The notes beneath the pieces are model-generated. The model was given only the letters and a program-made list of their open reading frames with translations. It had not been told where the DNA came from and did no database searches. A stretch of 64,000 bases of DNA from Sphingobium abikonense NBRC 16140. GTDB taxonomy: Bacteria; Pseudomonadota; Alphaproteobacteria; Sphingomonadales; Sphingomonadaceae. Below, in pieces: positions 17,204 through 25,518 of the stretch; position 1 is the first letter of the stretch, and every line of letters starts with the position of its first letter. The stretch is from contig NZ_BCYT01000007.1 of assembly GCF_001598335.1 (NCBI RefSeq), forward strand, positions 1-64,000. The letters run 5' to 3'. The translations under genes were made by a program, and so were the position numbers.

Positions 17204-17231
17204 TACGTAATGACGATACGCAATACGTAAT
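17204..17231. repeat. TACGTAAT direct repeat in the P450 promoter
   Basis: Two copies of TACGTAAT (17204-17211 and 17224-17231) are spaced exactly 20 bp apart, just upstream of the P450 ribosome site. The two-turn spacing suggests a dimeric regulator, perhaps the MerR protein. Function not established. Confidence 0.4.
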
Positions 17232-17266
17232 TTTCCCTAGGACAGCGTGTAGGAGAGGGTAGTTTC

Positions 17267-18568
17267 ATGGCGACTTCGCTGGATGCCGATGTGCGTCCCA
17301 TCATCCCCGACGACATTGCGCGGATCGTGATCGCGCCCAAAAGCTATACGGACGAGGCGACGATCTATGGCGCTTTTCGCTGGCTGCGCGAACATATGCC
17401 GCTGGGTATCGCACAGGTGCCTGGCTATGACCCGGTCTGGGTCGTCACCAAACATGGCGACATCAAGGAAGTGGAACGCAACGGCAAGCTGTTCCACAAC
17501 GCCGATCACAACCCGATTCTGGTCGATCAGGCGTCGGACGCCTTCACGCGAGACATCAACGGCGGGTCGATCCGCATCTTGTCGTCGCTGACCTATATGG
17601 ACCCGCCGGAACATGCGTCCTACCGCACCCTGACGTCCAACTGGTTCCTGCCCGGCAAGATCAGCAAGCTGGAGGACCAGATCCGCGTGCTGGCGCGCCA
17701 GTCGGTGGACAATCTGCTGAGCTTCGATGGCGAATGCGATTTCGTCAGCGATTTCGCGCTGCATTATCCGCTGCGCGTCATCATGACGCTGTTCGGCGTG
17801 CCACCCGAAGACGAACCGCGGATGCTCAAGCTGACGCAAGAGTTTTTCGGCGTGCATGATCCCGAAGAACAGCGGCCCGAAATGGCGGCGGACCCGGTTG
17901 TGGCGGCAAAGCAGTGGGCAGCCTCGATCGAGGATTTCTACACCTATTTCGACAAATTGAGCGCCGACCGCCGGGAAAAACCGACCGATGACCTGTTGTC
18001 GCTGATCGCCAATTCGCGGATCAACGGTGCGCCGATCCCGCGCGATGAGGCGAATGGCTATTATGTCGCGATCGCCACGGCGGGCCATGACACGACGTCG
18101 TCCTCGACCGCTGGTGGGCTGCACGGGATGATGGTCTATCCCGAAAATTGGGCCAAGGTGAAGGCGGACCCGTCGCTCATCCCCGGCCTGGTGGATGAGG
18201 CGATCCGCTGGACCAGTCCGGTCAAGCATTTCATGCGCAATGCCACCGCCGATACGCAGGTGCGCGGCATGGACATCCGCGCGATGGAACGGCTGATGAT
18301 CTGTTACCCGTCGGGCAATCGCGACGAGGCGGTGTTCGACGACGCTGACCGCTTCGACATTACCCGCTCGCCCAATCCGCACATCGCCTTTGGCTTTGGT
18401 CCGCATATGTGCCTGGGCCAGCATCTCGCCAAGCTGGAGATGCGCATCCTGTTCGAGGAATTGCTGCCGCATCTCAGGTCGGTCGAAATGGCGGGCGATC
18501 CCCGCATGGTCGAGACCAATTTCGTCGGCGGGTACAAGGCCCTGCCGATCCGCTTCACGAAGAACTGA
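17267..18568 (+). CDS. cytochrome P450, CYP108-like
   Basis: A soluble bacterial P450 of 433 residues. The I-helix is ATAGHDTTSSS (about residues 270-280), the ExxR motif is in VDEAIRW, and the heme loop FGFGPHMCLGQHLAK holds the ligand cysteine at about residue 382. The stretches FDGECDF, MLKLTQEFFGVH and TNFVGG followed by IRFTK resemble, from memory, the CYP108 family (P450terp, alpha-terpineol hydroxylase; CYP108D1 of Novosphingobium). It should hydroxylate a terpenoid or alkyl-aromatic. No ferredoxin or ferredoxin reductase gene adjoins it, so its redox partners must come from elsewhere. The ATG at 17267 follows AGGAGAGGG. Confidence 0.92.
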   Translation: MATSLDADVRPIIPDDIARIVIAPKSYTDEATIYGAFRWLREHMPLGIAQVPGYDPVWVVTKHGDIKEVERNGKLFHNADHNPILVDQASDAFTRDINGGSIRILSSLTYMDPPEHASYRTLTSNWFLPGKISKLEDQIRVLARQSVDNLLSFDGECDFVSDFALHYPLRVIMTLFGVPPEDEPRMLKLTQEFFGVHDPEEQRPEMAADPVVAAKQWAASIEDFYTYFDKLSADRREKPTDDLLSLIANSRINGAPIPRDEANGYYVAIATAGHDTTSSSTAGGLHGMMVYPENWAKVKADPSLIPGLVDEAIRWTSPVKHFMRNATADTQVRGMDIRAMERLMICYPSGNRDEAVFDDADRFDITRSPNPHIAFGFGPHMCLGQHLAKLEMRILFEELLPHLRSVEMAGDPRMVETNFVGGYKALPIRFTKN

Positions 18569-18658
18569 CGCACATCGCCGCTGGATCACCGCCAAAGCGA
18601 GACCGGCGCACAGGCCCAGGATGGGAACATCCGGGCGATAAATGGGAGGAGTCTGAAC

Positions 18659-21022
18659 ATGACCAAGAGGTTTATCACGCTCGCCGCCACCGTATCGGCC
18701 GTTGTATTGCATGCGCAGGCCTGGGGCCAGACCGACGTTGCGCCACAGGCGACATCATCGGGCCTTGGCGACATCGTCGTGACGGCACAGAAGCGCGAGC
18801 AGGCGATCAATGATGTGCCGCTGTCGATCACCGCGGCATCCGGCGAGAAGCTGGCGAACCAGGGCATCACCAATGTCGCGGATCTGGTAAAGATCGTGCC
18901 GGGGTTCAACTATACCGAGAGCGCCTTTGCAACGCCGGTCTACACATTGCGCGGCATCGGCTTTTACGACACCAGCCTCGCCGCCAAGCCGACGGTCAGC
19001 ATCTATCAGGATCAGGTGCCGATCCCCTTTTCCATCATGACGCGCGGCGCGACGCTCGATCTGGAGCGGGTGGAAGTGCTGAAAGGGCCGCAGGGCACGC
19101 TGTTCGGATCGAACGCGACGGGCGGTGCGATCAACTATATCGCGGCCAAGCCGACATCGACCTTCAAAGCCGGTCTTGATGCGGGTCTGGACAGTTTCGG
19201 GCAGGTGTCGGGTGGCGGTTTCATTAGCGGGCCGATCAGCGACACAGTGTCGGCGCGGGTCGCGGTGCGGACCGAGCAGGGTGGGGCATGGCAACGCAGC
19301 TACACGCGCGATGAAAAGCTCGGCGATCGCAACTTCACCACCGGCCGCATCCTCATCGACTTCGAGCCGTCCGACAGCGCACGCTTTTCGCTCAACCTCA
19401 ACGGTTTCATCGACAAGAGCGACGGGCAGGCAGCGCAACTGATCGGCGTGGTGCCGCTGGGCAATCCCGCGCGGTTAGGGCCTTTGGCCACCTATCCTAT
19501 CGCGCCGCGCAACAATCGGGACGCCGACTGGACACCGGAACAGAGGCCCAAGCGTGACGACTGGTTCTATCAGGCCTCGTTTCGGGGGGATATCGATCTG
19601 ACCGACGATGTCAGCCTGACTTCGATCAGCAGCTGGTCGGAATATCATAACGACCAGGATATCGACCCGGACGGCGTCGCCCTGCGTGACTATTTCTACA
19701 ACACCACCGGAAAGATCACGGCACTGTCGCAGGAATTGCGTCTGCAAGGGCGGACCGGCGGCCTGACCTATATTCTGGGTGCCAATTATGCGCGCGAAAA
19801 AACCTATCAGCAGGATGATGCCGGTCCCTATGACCAATCGACATCGGCCTATAATTTCGTCGACGCTGGCCTTGGCATCCCCTTTTTCGTCTACAGCCAA
19901 TATGCGCGCCAGAAATTCGTGAACAAGGCGGTGTTCGCCAATCTGGACTATGACATCGGTGACAGCATCACCCTGCATGGCGGCGTGCGTTATACCAAGA
20001 CCAATATCGATTTTGCCGGTTGTACGGCCGATCGCGGCAATGCGTTGGGGCTGGGGATCGAAAATCTGGTCAACTTCATTCGCGGCGGCGCAGGGTTGGC
20101 ACCCATCGATATTCCCACCAATGGCTGCGTCACGATCGACGGATCGACGCTGACCGTGGGCGAGGTGCGCAAGTCGCTGAACGAGGATAATATATCCTGG
20201 CGGGCGGGTGTCGATTACAAGCCGAGCAGGGACGTGCTGCTCTACGCTTCCGTCAGCAAAGGCTACAAGTCGGGCAGCTTTCCCCTGCTGTCGGCCAGCG
20301 ACGCCAACCAGTTCAATCCCGTCACGCAGGAATCCGTGACCGCTTATGAACTCGGCGCGAAACTGACCTTGCTGGAGAATACCGCCCAGATCAACGGCGC
20401 CCTTTTTTATTACGACTATAGCGACAAGCAGTTGAAGGGCCGCGTGATCGCAAGTCCCAATGTCTTCGGCCCGCTCGAAGCGTTGGTCAATGTCCCGAAA
20501 AGCCGGGTAAAGGGCGCGGAAATTCAACTCGACCTCGCGCCGACCGATGGCTTGCGCGTCAGCATCGGCGCGACCTATCTCGACACGCGGATCAAGGGCA
20601 GTTTCGTCAACTATGACAGCTATGGCAGCCAGCTGGATTTTGGCGGATCGGCCTTTCCCTACACGCCCAAATTTCAGATCGTGACCGATGCCCAATATGA
20701 CTGGGCGCTCAGCGACGATGTCGAGGCTTTCGTCGGTGCCAATCTGAATTTCCAGAGCGATACCAAGGCGGTGCTGGGCAACGCCCGCGCTACGCCATCG
20801 GCGGACCTAAGCGCGCAGGGTGGCCTGACGATCGAGGATTATACGCTGATCGATCTGCGCGCTGGCCTGTCCTTTGCCGACAAGCGCTACAAGATCAGCG
20901 CCTTCGTGCGGAACCTGGGCAACACCTACTATTGGTCCAACGCCACGCGCATCACGGACACGACGGTCCGTTTTGCCGGACGACCACGCACATTCGGCGC
21001 GACCCTGTCGGCGCGCTTCTGA
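18659..21022 (+). CDS. TonB-dependent outer-membrane receptor
   Basis: A 787-residue receptor with a signal peptide (residues 1 to about 23, ending AWGQ), a plug domain from LGDIVVTAQKREQAINDVPLSI through LERVEVLKGPQGTLFGSNATGG, and a beta-barrel ending RTFGATLSARF. GGAGGA lies just before the ATG at 18659. It follows the P450 gene by 90 bp on the same strand. It differs markedly from the receptor at 10872, so the cluster has two separate outer-membrane ports. Likely substrate: the hydrophobic compound attacked by the P450. Confidence 0.92.
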   Translation: MTKRFITLAATVSAVVLHAQAWGQTDVAPQATSSGLGDIVVTAQKREQAINDVPLSITAASGEKLANQGITNVADLVKIVPGFNYTESAFATPVYTLRGIGFYDTSLAAKPTVSIYQDQVPIPFSIMTRGATLDLERVEVLKGPQGTLFGSNATGGAINYIAAKPTSTFKAGLDAGLDSFGQVSGGGFISGPISDTVSARVAVRTEQGGAWQRSYTRDEKLGDRNFTTGRILIDFEPSDSARFSLNLNGFIDKSDGQAAQLIGVVPLGNPARLGPLATYPIAPRNNRDADWTPEQRPKRDDWFYQASFRGDIDLTDDVSLTSISSWSEYHNDQDIDPDGVALRDYFYNTTGKITALSQELRLQGRTGGLTYILGANYAREKTYQQDDAGPYDQSTSAYNFVDAGLGIPFFVYSQYARQKFVNKAVFANLDYDIGDSITLHGGVRYTKTNIDFAGCTADRGNALGLGIENLVNFIRGGAGLAPIDIPTNGCVTIDGSTLTVGEVRKSLNEDNISWRAGVDYKPSRDVLLYASVSKGYKSGSFPLLSASDANQFNPVTQESVTAYELGAKLTLLENTAQINGALFYYDYSDKQLKGRVIASPNVFGPLEALVNVPKSRVKGAEIQLDLAPTDGLRVSIGATYLDTRIKGSFVNYDSYGSQLDFGGSAFPYTPKFQIVTDAQYDWALSDDVEAFVGANLNFQSDTKAVLGNARATPSADLSAQGGLTIEDYTLIDLRAGLSFADKRYKISAFVRNLGNTYYWSNATRITDTTVRFAGRPRTFGATLSARF

Positions 21023-21036
21023 CCTGCTCCCCCTGG

Positions 21037-21070
21037 GCCGCGCCCTGAAAGGCGGGCGCGGCTCTTTCTT
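21037..21070 (+). terminator. intrinsic terminator after the second TonB receptor
   Basis: GCCGCGCCC and GGGCGCGGC make a perfect 9-bp stem with an 8-base loop, followed by TCTTTCTT. It lies 15 bases past the receptor stop and 20 bases before the aldehyde dehydrogenase start, so that gene may be expressed at lower level or by read-through. Confidence 0.65.
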
Positions 21071-21090
21071 GATCCCCGGAGACATGTTCC

Positions 21091-22599
21091 ATGACCGCAC
21101 CCGTTTTGATCGCCGCTGGATTACATGGTGACGCCGGTTTCAAGGTCCGCCTGCCACAGCAAAAAATGTTGATCGGCCAATCATGGGAAGCGGCCGCGGA
21201 CGGCCGCGTCATCGATGTGGAAGACCCGGCTACCGGCAAGGTGTTCGCCGCTGTTCCCGCAGGAACGGCCGCCGATGTCGATCGCGCCGTCAGGGCAGCG
21301 CGGACCGCGTTCGAATCAGCCGCCTGGAGCCGGATGCGCCCGCTCGATCGCGGCCGGATCATCGAGGCGATCGCGCGCAAGATCGAGGATCATTCGCAAG
21401 AACTGGCGCTGCTCGAAAGCTATGACAATGGCAAGGCGGTGCATCATGCGCTGGCGGTGGACGTGCCCGCCGCCGTCGATATTTTTCGCTACATGGCGGG
21501 CTGGGCATCTAAGATTTATGGGCAGGTGAACCCCATTTCCGGCGATGGCCGCCAATATCACAGTTACTCGGTGCGCGAGCCGATCGGTGTTGTCGGCCAA
21601 ATCGTGCCGTGGAATTATCCGCTGGCGATGGCGGCCTGGAAGATCGCGTCGGCGCTGGCGGCGGGCTGCACCATTGTGCTGAAGCCGTCCGAAGTCACCC
21701 CACTGACCGCGCTGCGCCTCGCGGAACTGGCGCTGGAGGCGGGGCTGCCTGACGGTGTGCTGAACATCGTCACCGGCTATGGGCATGAAGCTGGGCAGGC
21801 GCTGGTTGAGCATCCCGGCATCGACAAGATCGCTTTTACCGGATCGACCCGCGTCGGCAAGCGGATCGTCCAGACCTGTGCGAAAGACCTCAAGCGCGTC
21901 ACGCTGGAACTGGGCGGCAAGTCGCCCTCGCTCATCTTCGCCGATGCCGATCTCGACAAGGCGGCGATCGGCGCGGCGCTCGCCATTTTCTTCAATTCGG
22001 GCCAGGTTTGCTTGGCCGCCTCGCGCCTCTATGTCGAACGGTCGGTGTTCGACAAGGTGATCGACGGTATCGCGCAGGTCGCTAAGAGCTTCAAACTTGG
22101 CCATGGGCGCGATCCTGACACGATGCTCGGACCGCTGGTATCGAAGGTGCAGCAGGGGCGCGTGCTGGACTTTATCGCGCAAGGCAAGGCGACCGGCGCG
22201 GACCTTGTCACAGGTGGCGGGACCGGGGACCGGGACGGCTATTTCGTCGAGCCGACGATCTTCGCCAATCCCGATGCTGATGCCAGCATCGTGCGGGAGG
22301 AGATTTTTGGCCCGGTACTGGTTGCGACCCCCTTTGACGATATCGATGACGTGGTCAGGCAAGCCAATGACACCCGCTACGGCCTGGCTGCCAATATCTG
22401 GACCCGCGACCTGTCCCGCGCTCATCTGACCGCAAGACGGCTTCAGGCCGGCACGGTCTGGATCAATACGCACGGGATGAACGATCCCTCCGCCCCCTTT
22501 GGCGGGGTCAAGGAATCAGGCTGGGGCCGGGAGGTTGGCGAAGAAGGTGTCCTCCATTACACGGAGACAAAAACCGTGACAGCACTTTTGGCCGATTGA
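21091..22599 (+). CDS. NAD(P)-dependent aldehyde dehydrogenase
   Basis: A second aldehyde dehydrogenase of 502 residues, with QIVPWNYPL, LELGGKSPSLIF (catalytic glutamate) and FFNSGQVCLAASRL (nucleophilic cysteine). It resembles the betaine, phenylacetaldehyde and geranial dehydrogenase branch. It is clearly different in sequence from the one at 3702, so the two probably act on different aldehydes of the pathway. It is the last gene of the P450 transcription unit and the last catabolic gene before the decayed element. GGAG lies upstream of the ATG at 21091. Confidence 0.92.
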   Translation: MTAPVLIAAGLHGDAGFKVRLPQQKMLIGQSWEAAADGRVIDVEDPATGKVFAAVPAGTAADVDRAVRAARTAFESAAWSRMRPLDRGRIIEAIARKIEDHSQELALLESYDNGKAVHHALAVDVPAAVDIFRYMAGWASKIYGQVNPISGDGRQYHSYSVREPIGVVGQIVPWNYPLAMAAWKIASALAAGCTIVLKPSEVTPLTALRLAELALEAGLPDGVLNIVTGYGHEAGQALVEHPGIDKIAFTGSTRVGKRIVQTCAKDLKRVTLELGGKSPSLIFADADLDKAAIGAALAIFFNSGQVCLAASRLYVERSVFDKVIDGIAQVAKSFKLGHGRDPDTMLGPLVSKVQQGRVLDFIAQGKATGADLVTGGGTGDRDGYFVEPTIFANPDADASIVREEIFGPVLVATPFDDIDDVVRQANDTRYGLAANIWTRDLSRAHLTARRLQAGTVWINTHGMNDPSAPFGGVKESGWGREVGEEGVLHYTETKTVTALLAD

Positions 22600-22938
22600 A
22601 GCCGCGCCGCGAATGATGGTTGTGGCGGGACGAGGATGATCGTTTTAAGCGTGATCGTCGTAGACGACCCATGAGGGCAAAGAACGTCTGGCGCTGTCTG
22701 GGAAACAGGGAAATTATTACGGGCGAGATCGTGGTCGATCTTCCCCTCTCCAAATAGGCGCGCTTTGCAAATCGTCCCATCGGTATTGCTTCTCCGAATC
22801 AGAATGTTAGTCTTGTTCCGCGTCGCGAAGGCGGCGCCGAGGCTTGAGAACCTCGCTTGGGAAGAATGGACCCGCCATCGACGCGGCCGGGTGGCCGACG
22901 CGCATGTCCAAGCCGCTTGCGGCCAAAGGCGTCGGCGC
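22600..22938. other. gene-poor junction between catabolic cluster and conjugation remnant
   Basis: About 340 bases without a credible gene on either strand. Short open frames here have no recognisable motifs. It is probably the scar where the upstream part of a trb conjugation operon was lost. No insertion sequence ends were recognised by eye. Confidence 0.4.
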
Positions 22939-23205
22939 ATGTCTCAAGTCGATTTCCACACCTGGGCGCTGCTCAAGGGCGTCGCGATATCGACATTGCT
23001 CGGCGTCGGGGCGAACGTCACCTTTTCCGGTGAAAGCGATCTTGTGCAAGCGATCCGTCAATCCACGCAGCAGAATGTGTCCCGCGCCGGAGACCAGATC
23101 ACATCCCGCAATCTTCAGATCCAACCGACCATCACCATTCGGCCCGGTGCCCCGGTCCGACTCATAGTGCATCGCGATCTCATTTTGGCACCGTGGACAG
23201 AATAG
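22939..23205 (+). pseudogene. trbI: 3' remnant of conjugal transfer gene trbI (VirB10 family)
   Basis: The in-frame stretch beginning VDFHTWALLKGVAISTLLGV and continuing through AIRQSTQQNVSRAGDQIT to RPGAPVRLIVHRDL matches the extreme C-terminal portion of TrbI, the inner/outer-membrane channel protein of type IV conjugation systems. A full TrbI has about 400-470 residues; only about 85 remain and similarity stops abruptly at about 22942. The ATG at 22939 is fortuitous. The next gene is DUF2274, the usual partner after trbI, so the order of an ICE or plasmid trb operon is kept although the operon is gone. Confidence 0.8.
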
Positions 23206-23214
23206 GAGCACGAT

Positions 23215-23445
23215 ATGACGGATATAAAACTTGGTCGTCTGCCCGACAGAACGCCGGTCAAACTAGCTATCAGCGTCCCGCCAGACCTTCATTTGGCGTT
23301 GGCGGATTTTGACACCATCTATCATGAGACCTATGGCGATGATCAGGCGATCGCCGATTTGGTCCCGCATATGCTTTTTGCCTTCCTCGCGAGTGACCGC
23401 GGCTTTGCCAAAGCGCGGGCAGGGCTCGCCGCACGGCGTAAATGA
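23215..23445 (+). CDS. DUF2274 protein, conjugation-operon accessory
   Basis: A 76-residue protein with the DUF2274 pattern (IKLGRLPDRTPVKLAISVPPDL, then YGDDQAIADLVPHMLFAFLASDRGF). In conjugative elements of alphaproteobacteria this small gene normally follows trbI. Here it starts 10 bp after the trbI remnant's stop, with AGGAG between. It is intact, but its partners are gone. No biochemical function is known for the family. Confidence 0.82.
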   Translation: MTDIKLGRLPDRTPVKLAISVPPDLHLALADFDTIYHETYGDDQAIADLVPHMLFAFLASDRGFAKARAGLAARRK

Positions 23446-23657
23446 GGGCAGGCAGCGACAAAATACAGCATGTCGACTGAGCCGGTTATCCCTATCGGCA
23501 TGTGTCAAACACCGCGAAGGCTTTATAAGATCGTGACAATCTCAGCATTCTGACATCCGGGCGCAGGCGTAAACTTAGCTAATGGCCAGCATCAATGGTT
23601 CAGCGTGTGAGCCGGAACGCACGCTTACCTTGGTAATCGATAAGCAAGGAGATGCAC

Positions 23658-23831
23658 ATGGAAGTGCTAGCAATCTCTATTAACGACACCGCTAAGGCGC
23701 TCGGCATCGGTCGGTCATCGGTTTATGCCTTACTCAAATCGGGCAAACTTGATGCGATCAAAATCGGTAGGCGAACTTTGCTGACCACTGAGTCCATCAA
23801 GCGGCTGGCACAATCCCGAGATATGGCTTGA
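23658..23831 (+). CDS. excisionase-like small DNA-binding protein
   Basis: A 57-residue protein (MEVLAISINDTAKALGIGRS, then SVYALLKSGKLDAIKIGRRT and ESIKRLAQS) with the MerR-like winged helix of the excisionase/HTH_17 family. AAGGAGATG precedes the ATG at 23658. It lies tail to tail with the integrase gene. It would direct excision, or act as an AlpA-like activator, for the element whose integrase is at 23969. Base composition is less GC-rich than in the neighbours. Confidence 0.82.
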   Translation: MEVLAISINDTAKALGIGRSSVYALLKSGKLDAIKIGRRTLLTTESIKRLAQSRDMA

Positions 23832-23968
23832 TACGCCAGCGCTACACGGCTCTTGCTGAAAAAATGCCCGCGGTAGAGTAGGGCAAGGCGGGCCCGTCAT
23901 CTGTTTCCGCCCTTTCGCAGTTCATCCATATAGTCGCTCCACCACTGCGCCATTTCAACACGTTCAGC

Positions 23969-25093
23969 TCAATAGGCGGACTGGTTATATATGCGACGTA
24001 CGGACCCGGCCACCATATGTGCCAGTGCGCGCTCGATGGCGTCCGGGTTCCGTTTGCCGGATTCGTTCAACAGCGATGATGCGGACGTGCGGAAGCCGTG
24101 GGCCGTCATTTGCTCTTTGGAATAGCCCATGCGCCGCAATGCCGCGTTGATGGTGTTTTCGCTGATCGGTCTTGCTCGGGTGCGGATCGAAGGGAACACA
24201 TAGCGCCCGGAGCCGGATAAGGATCGCATGGCTTGCAGTATCGCGAGAGCCTGCCGAGACAGAGGCACCGAATGGGGCTGGCGCATTTTCATCTTTGTTA
24301 CCGGGATCGTCCAGACAGCTTTGTCGAAATTAACCTCAGCCCATTCCATTTGCCGCAGTTCACCCGGGCGCTGAAAGACATGAGGTGTGAGTTTAAGGGC
24401 GTACATGACGGCGGGATCGCCCTGATAATCCTCGATAGCGCGCAGGAGAGCGCCGAACTCGTTTGGATCGATGATGGCGGCGAAGTGCTTGACTCGCGGT
24501 GTGGTCAATGCGCCGATCAGGAGTTGCGCCGGATCACGTTCGGCACGCGCCGTTGCGACTGCAAAGCGGAAAACGCGGCTGGCAAAGGCGCGCAGCAGAT
24601 TGGCGGTTTCCGAGCGGCCACGTCGTTCATGCTTCTGCAGTTCATGAAGAAGTTCCTGAGGCGTGATATCGGTGACAGGCCGCTTTCCGAAGTTTGCCCC
24701 CATCAGTTTCACAAACCAGCGCATCTTCTCCAGCGTTGGCTCAGCCAACCCCTCACGCGCTTTCTTCTCTATCAATTCCTCGGCCACGCTAGCGAAACTG
24801 TTGCTGGCCCGAATGCTCGCCTCAATGCGGGCTTGTCGTTTGGCTACGTTGGGATCGATCGCATGAGCCAGCTGCCTACGGGCGGCATCCCTGGCAGCGC
24901 GCGCCTCGGCCAAGGTAATCTCGGGATACGCCCCGAGCGACAGTTTCCGTTCTACGCCGTCGATCCGGTATTTGATTCGCCACAGCTTGCTGCCTCTTGG
25001 ATTGACGAGCAGATACAAACCTTGGGAGTCAGTAACCTTGTAAGGCTTATCTGCGGGCTTGGCATTGCGGATAGCGGTATCGGTTAGCACCAT
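23969..25093 (-). CDS. P4-type tyrosine integrase, truncated by a nonsense codon
   Basis: Site-specific recombinase of 374 residues with an N-terminal DUF4102 arm-binding domain (LTDTAIRNAKPADKPYKVTD), a central SAM-like domain and a catalytic domain. The active-site set is present: arginine in FQRPGELR, HGFR, ALAHM, and the nucleophile tyrosine at about 369 (RRIYNQ). The frame stops at TGA (23969-23971), right after SAY, yet continues in the same frame for 23 codons (AERVEMAQWWSDYMDELRKG...) to a TGA at 23897. A single TGG-to-TGA change would explain this. Full length would be about 398 residues. The ATG at 25093 was chosen over an upstream TTG. It lies next to the 3' end of tRNA-Cys. Confidence 0.9.
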   Translation of the reverse strand: MVLTDTAIRNAKPADKPYKVTDSQGLYLLVNPRGSKLWRIKYRIDGVERKLSLGAYPEITLAEARAARDAARRQLAHAIDPNVAKRQARIEASIRASNSFASVAEELIEKKAREGLAEPTLEKMRWFVKLMGANFGKRPVTDITPQELLHELQKHERRGRSETANLLRAFASRVFRFAVATARAERDPAQLLIGALTTPRVKHFAAIIDPNEFGALLRAIEDYQGDPAVMYALKLTPHVFQRPGELRQMEWAEVNFDKAVWTIPVTKMKMRQPHSVPLSRQALAILQAMRSLSGSGRYVFPSIRTRARPISENTINAALRRMGYSKEQMTAHGFRTSASSLLNESGKRNPDAIERALAHMVAGSVRRIYNQSAY

Positions 25094-25111
25094 TGGGGGC
25101 CTCGATTCTGC

Positions 25112-25143
25112 TGGGGCCTTTTGGGCCCCCAAATTAGGCCCCA
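25112..25143. repeat. nested inverted repeat upstream of the integrase
   Basis: The outer arms TGGGGCC/GGCCCCA enclose a perfect 14-bp palindrome TTTGGGCCCCCAAA (25120-25133). It lies between the integrase start and the tRNA-Cys 3' end, where integrase arm-binding sites or an integrase operator are expected. Confidence 0.5.
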
Positions 25144-25255
25144 ATCATTCGCAATTGCAGGCAAACAGGGCATCCACTGACAATCAGAGAATGCCCATAA
25201 ACTACCGGAAATCAGGGGTTTTTCAACTGTGGGCAGACGTCGCCAAACAGAATTT

Positions 25256-25329
25256 TGGAGGCCCGAGCCGGAATCGAACCGGCGTGCAAGGATTTGCAGT
25301 CCTCTGCGTAACCACTCCGCCATCGGGCC
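25256..25329 (-). tRNA. tRNA-Cys (anticodon GCA)
   Basis: A 74-base cloverleaf with encoded CCA. The 7-bp acceptor stem is GGCCCGA/TCGGGCC, the anticodon loop CTGCAAA gives GCA, and the T arm holds GGTTCGATTCC. Its 3' end faces the integrase gene 163 bp away, the usual arrangement when a tRNA gene is the attachment site of an integrative element. No second copy of the 3' end was seen in the window. Confidence 0.96.
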
Positions 25330-25518
25330 TCGGCAGTGGGTGGCCGCAAATGTGCGGCTTTGGCGGCAAAGTCAAGCCGGATGGCGCGGCGGTGGCTCAA
25401 GAATCTTGGGCGCCTTCTTGCAAAGCGGCTTGGCGCGGCGCGCCCGCTGATTTAGAGGTCCGATGATCTCCTTAGTGTATTGCATTGCCAATACAGTTGT
25501 GCCAAGCGAGGAACTATC

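Noticed and set aside
22508..22940. Minus-strand open frames next to the trbI remnant as a transposase
   Set aside because: They overlap the aldehyde dehydrogenase end and carry no DDE or other transposase motif.
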